A stretch of 64,000 nucleotides of DNA from Agaribacillus aureus (GTDB lineage Bacteria > Bacteroidota > Bacteroidia > Cytophagales > Cyclobacteriaceae). Positions 61,839 through 64,000 of the stretch are shown in pieces. Each line of letters opens with the position of its first letter. Position 1 is the stretch's first letter. Both the position numbers and the translations under genes were made by a program. The notes below the pieces were generated by a model. The model searched no databases and was not told where the DNA came from. It saw only the letters and a program-made list of their open reading frames with translations. Where the stretch lies: positions 558,001 to 622,000 of the forward strand of contig JAUJEB010000001.1 in NCBI GenBank assembly GCA_030442055.1, read 5' to 3'.

Positions 61839-63416
61839 TCAATAGTTAGGATTCTGACTAATCAATTCCGGATTGGAATCAATAGCACTTTGAGGAACCG
61901 GCCACAAATAATTTTTGGAAGGATCGAAATTCCTGGTTTCGATACCCGGAACGCTTGGAATTACGGTTTCAGCGGTTCTCCACCTGATCAGGTCATAATA
62001 CCTGGTACCTTCCATAACAAATTCAATTCTACGTTCATGGCGAATTTCCGCACGCATTTCCGCCTGGCTAAAGCCAGCCGGAAAATCCGGCATACCTACC
62101 CTGGCACGGATCTTATTGACCGCACTATATACGGAGGCATCGGGGCCGACCTGCTCGTTCTGCGCTTCGGCGTACATCAGTAAAACGTCTGCGTAACGCA
62201 GCAAGATAAAATCAACATTGGTATCTCCATTGTTCTGGGTGTCTTCAGACGACCATTTCTTCGATATCATTTGCGCACCATGTACAGGGTCAGGAGCCGC
62301 TCCGTTGAAGAAAAAATTATCAGGCTCCAGCACCGCTCCATTCCAGGTTGTACCGGGAAGGGGCGTTAAAAATGACATGGTAAGCCTTGGATCGCGATTG
62401 GCGAATACATCATCAGGATCATATAAGGGTGATTCACTTATGGACATTCCATCAGACATATAATAATCATCGAGCAAATTCCTTGTATAATGCATGGAAT
62501 TCCAACCGCCGGCGGTGTTGCCGGAGGGAAGATTTGGCGGTGCATAATGAACCTGAAAAAAACTTCCCTCTTCATTACCGTCGCCTAATGCCTGCAGGCT
62601 AAATAAAATCTCGGAACTAGCTTCGTTTGATCCGTTGAAAAGGCTTTCGTAGTCCGGGTCAAGATCCACAGCGCCGCCTTCCATGGCGATAACCTGTCCG
62701 AGCGTTGTTGCCGCCTCGGCAAACATATCATTGTACAATTGCACTTTTCCCTTCAAAGCCAAAGCAGCCTGTTGCGTAGGCCTGCCGATATCTCCTCTGT
62801 TTGGTGTGGTTTCAAGGTTCTCGGCAGCAAAGGTTAAATCAGCTAAAATGGCGCTTATCACTTCACTTTTTGGTGTTCTGCCGATCTCAGAAGCCTCTTC
62901 GGGTGTGAGTACCTTGGTAATCAGAGGAACATCCCCATAAACCGTGGCCATTTCGTTGTAAATAAAACCTCGCAGGAACCGCAGCTCCCCGCGCCACCTG
63001 TTGGCGCCGGCTTCTGAAAGACCAGGTATTTCAGCATCAATTAACTCCAGCATCTGATTGACGCGGGTGATAGCCTGAAATCCGAATGTCCACTTCCACC
63101 CTACGATACCGCCGGAATTAGGACTCATATTTCCCGTTGCCACGGCGGGGAAGCCATATTCCCAGGCGCAACATATCGCCGCATTGTCGGTGGCACCATC
63201 CAAATGTGGTTGAATATGTATCAGCGATCCGCCCCACCAGCTACCTTGAAAAGCATTGTAAATACCATTTATACCAAGAACGAGCTCATCTTCATTGTTG
63301 AAGAAAGCCTCTACGCTACCAGAACCGGGATCCGTTTTTTCTAACAGTTCATCGTTGCATCCAAAAACCAGGAATGCGATAAAAAACACACTTAATATAT
63401 TCTTCATATCTCTCAT
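61839..63416 (-). CDS. SusD/RagB family outer-membrane lipoprotein
   Basis: A 525-residue SusD protein: lipoprotein signal (FFIAFLVFGCNDELLEKTDP), VLGINGIYNAFQGSWWGGS, RGELRFLRGFIYNEMATVYG (TPR-like core), ILLRYADVLLMYAEAQNEQ, RRIEFVMEGTRYYDLIRWRT and KNYLWPVPQSAIDSNPEL. It is paired with the SusC gene 31 bp upstream. The N-terminus could start at 63416 or three codons later at 63407. The ligand is unknown; downstream GH16 and GH95 genes suggest beta-glucan or fucosylated glycan, but linkage to one operon is interrupted by a terminator-like hairpin. Confidence 0.94.
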   Translation of the reverse strand: MRDMKNILSVFFIAFLVFGCNDELLEKTDPGSGSVEAFFNNEDELVLGINGIYNAFQGSWWGGSLIHIQPHLDGATDNAAICCAWEYGFPAVATGNMSPNSGGIVGWKWTFGFQAITRVNQMLELIDAEIPGLSEAGANRWRGELRFLRGFIYNEMATVYGDVPLITKVLTPEEASEIGRTPKSEVISAILADLTFAAENLETTPNRGDIGRPTQQAALALKGKVQLYNDMFAEAATTLGQVIAMEGGAVDLDPDYESLFNGSNEASSEILFSLQALGDGNEEGSFFQVHYAPPNLPSGNTAGGWNSMHYTRNLLDDYYMSDGMSISESPLYDPDDVFANRDPRLTMSFLTPLPGTTWNGAVLEPDNFFFNGAAPDPVHGAQMISKKWSSEDTQNNGDTNVDFILLRYADVLLMYAEAQNEQVGPDASVYSAVNKIRARVGMPDFPAGFSQAEMRAEIRHERRIEFVMEGTRYYDLIRWRTAETVIPSVPGIETRNFDPSKNYLWPVPQSAIDSNPELISQNPNY

Positions 63417-63447
63417 GAGTTTATTCTTTTAAATAATCAAAGTACCA

Positions 63448-64000
63448 TTAAAAAGTGAGCGATACACCACCCGAAAAAATGCGCAGGTTTGGAAAACCCT
63501 GCCCACCTCTGTCAGCACCGGAAGGTCTTTCCGGATCGAAATAAGGGAAGTCGGTTATTGTAAAAAGATTACTTCCATTCACATATATTCTTACTTTTTC
63601 AAGGAAGATATTATTCAAAATATTTTGAGGGAGGCTGTAACCGATTTGCAAGTTCTTAAACCTGAGGTAACTTCTGTCAAACACAAAAAAGGAGTTTGCT
63701 ATCGAATTACTTGGCCCGGTTGAAAAGTACAATCTAGGCATGGAAGCACCGGGATTTTCAGGAGTCCACCGGTCCACCCATCTGTCCTGGAGGCCTGCTA
63801 TATTAAAGAAAGGATCCGCCAGTTCTTCGCCCGCATAGGAATTGAAATCGGCAGCCCCCTGGAAAATAGCGGCCAGATCAAATCCTTTGTAGCCTAACCT
63901 GACCGTAAAACCATACGTCCAAGTCGGATCTTCTTTGCCTATGACAACCCTGTCGTCGGCATTTACAACACCATCGCCGTTAACGTCTTCAAACCGCAAA
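63448..64000 (-). CDS. SusC/RagA TonB-dependent transporter, C-terminal part (cut by window edge)
   Basis: Only the last 183 or so residues are inside the window; no true start is visible and the coding frame continues past the right edge. The visible part has the typical SusC ending: FEDVNGDGVVNADDRVVIGK, then PTWTYGFTVRLGYKGFDLA, LQDRWVDRWTPENPGASMPR, DRSYLRFKNLQIGYSLPQ, VRIYVNGSNLFTITDFPYFD and a terminal beta-strand ending in Phe (GGVSLTF). It pairs with the downstream SusD gene. Confidence 0.93.
   Translation of the reverse strand, partial: LRFEDVNGDGVVNADDRVVIGKEDPTWTYGFTVRLGYKGFDLAAIFQGAADFNSYAGEELADPFFNIAGLQDRWVDRWTPENPGASMPRLYFSTGPSNSIANSFFVFDRSYLRFKNLQIGYSLPQNILNNIFLEKVRIYVNGSNLFTITDFPYFDPERPSGADRGGQGFPNLRIFSGGVSLTF

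Noticed and set aside
1-64000. CRISPR array, prophage, integron, secondary-metabolite cluster, tRNA or rRNA genes
   Set aside because: No direct-repeat arrays, phage structural genes, integrases, synthases or recognisable RNA gene sequences were found on reading both strands.

Overview
The window looks like a chromosomal segment of a Bacteroidota bacterium, most likely a Cytophagales-type glycan degrader. Evidence: two SusC/SusD loci, FecR/ECF regulation, type IX secretion (T9SS) cargo with both type A and type B C-terminal domains, PorV and PorP/SprF proteins, TPR histidine kinases, many lipoproteins, and weak Shine-Dalgarno sites with several TTG/GTG starts. I see no rRNA, tRNA, CRISPR array, prophage or intact insertion sequence.

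Region 1 (1-12186) is an alpha-mannan utilisation locus on the minus strand. In transcription order it has a FecR anti-sigma factor, SusC, SusD, a SusE-like glycan-binding lipoprotein, GH76 endo-alpha-1,6-mannanase, GH125 exo-alpha-1,6-mannosidase and a GH92 alpha-mannosidase that runs off the left edge. The matching ECF sigma factor lies divergently on the plus strand.

Region 2 (12376-22260) holds accessory carbohydrate enzymes: a GMC oxidoreductase with its Tat/lipoprotein small subunit, a secreted toroid-type protein, a 44-residue lipoprotein, a DUF4838 lipoprotein and a complete GH92 enzyme. Two conspicuous inverted repeats sit against start codons here.

Region 3 (22586-34152) begins with a TPR histidine kinase and a LuxR-type response regulator. 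After a strong hairpin comes a secreted two-domain protein, then a 1729-residue beta-helix/SprB/cadherin-like T9SS type B protein, with a PorP/SprF protein and an OmpA/PD40 protein immediately behind it.

Region 4 (34308-47863) contains a DUF1571-LysM protein, two tandem paralogous FN3 lipoproteins, a REP-like palindrome pair, a one-protein TPR hybrid two-component regulator, a PQQ-type dehydrogenase/cytochrome c lipoprotein, a divergent molybdenum hydroxylase pair (IorA/IorB type), an unknown lipoprotein and a small beta-barrel.

Region 5 (48067-52984) is an ECF sigma factor, a membrane anti-sigma-like TPR protein and a convergent TPR-CHAT protease-like protein sharing one terminator with it, followed by a DUF433 antitoxin whose DUF5615 toxin partner is truncated.

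Region 6 (53005-64000) is a second SusCD locus on the minus strand: SusC (cut by the right edge), SusD, an FG-GAP/UnbV T9SS protein, a PorV paralogue, a vanadium-haloperoxidase-like T9SS protein, a GH16 glucanase and a GH95 fucosidase. The most unusual material is the sigma/TPR/CHAT module and this oxidase-plus-PorV glycan locus.
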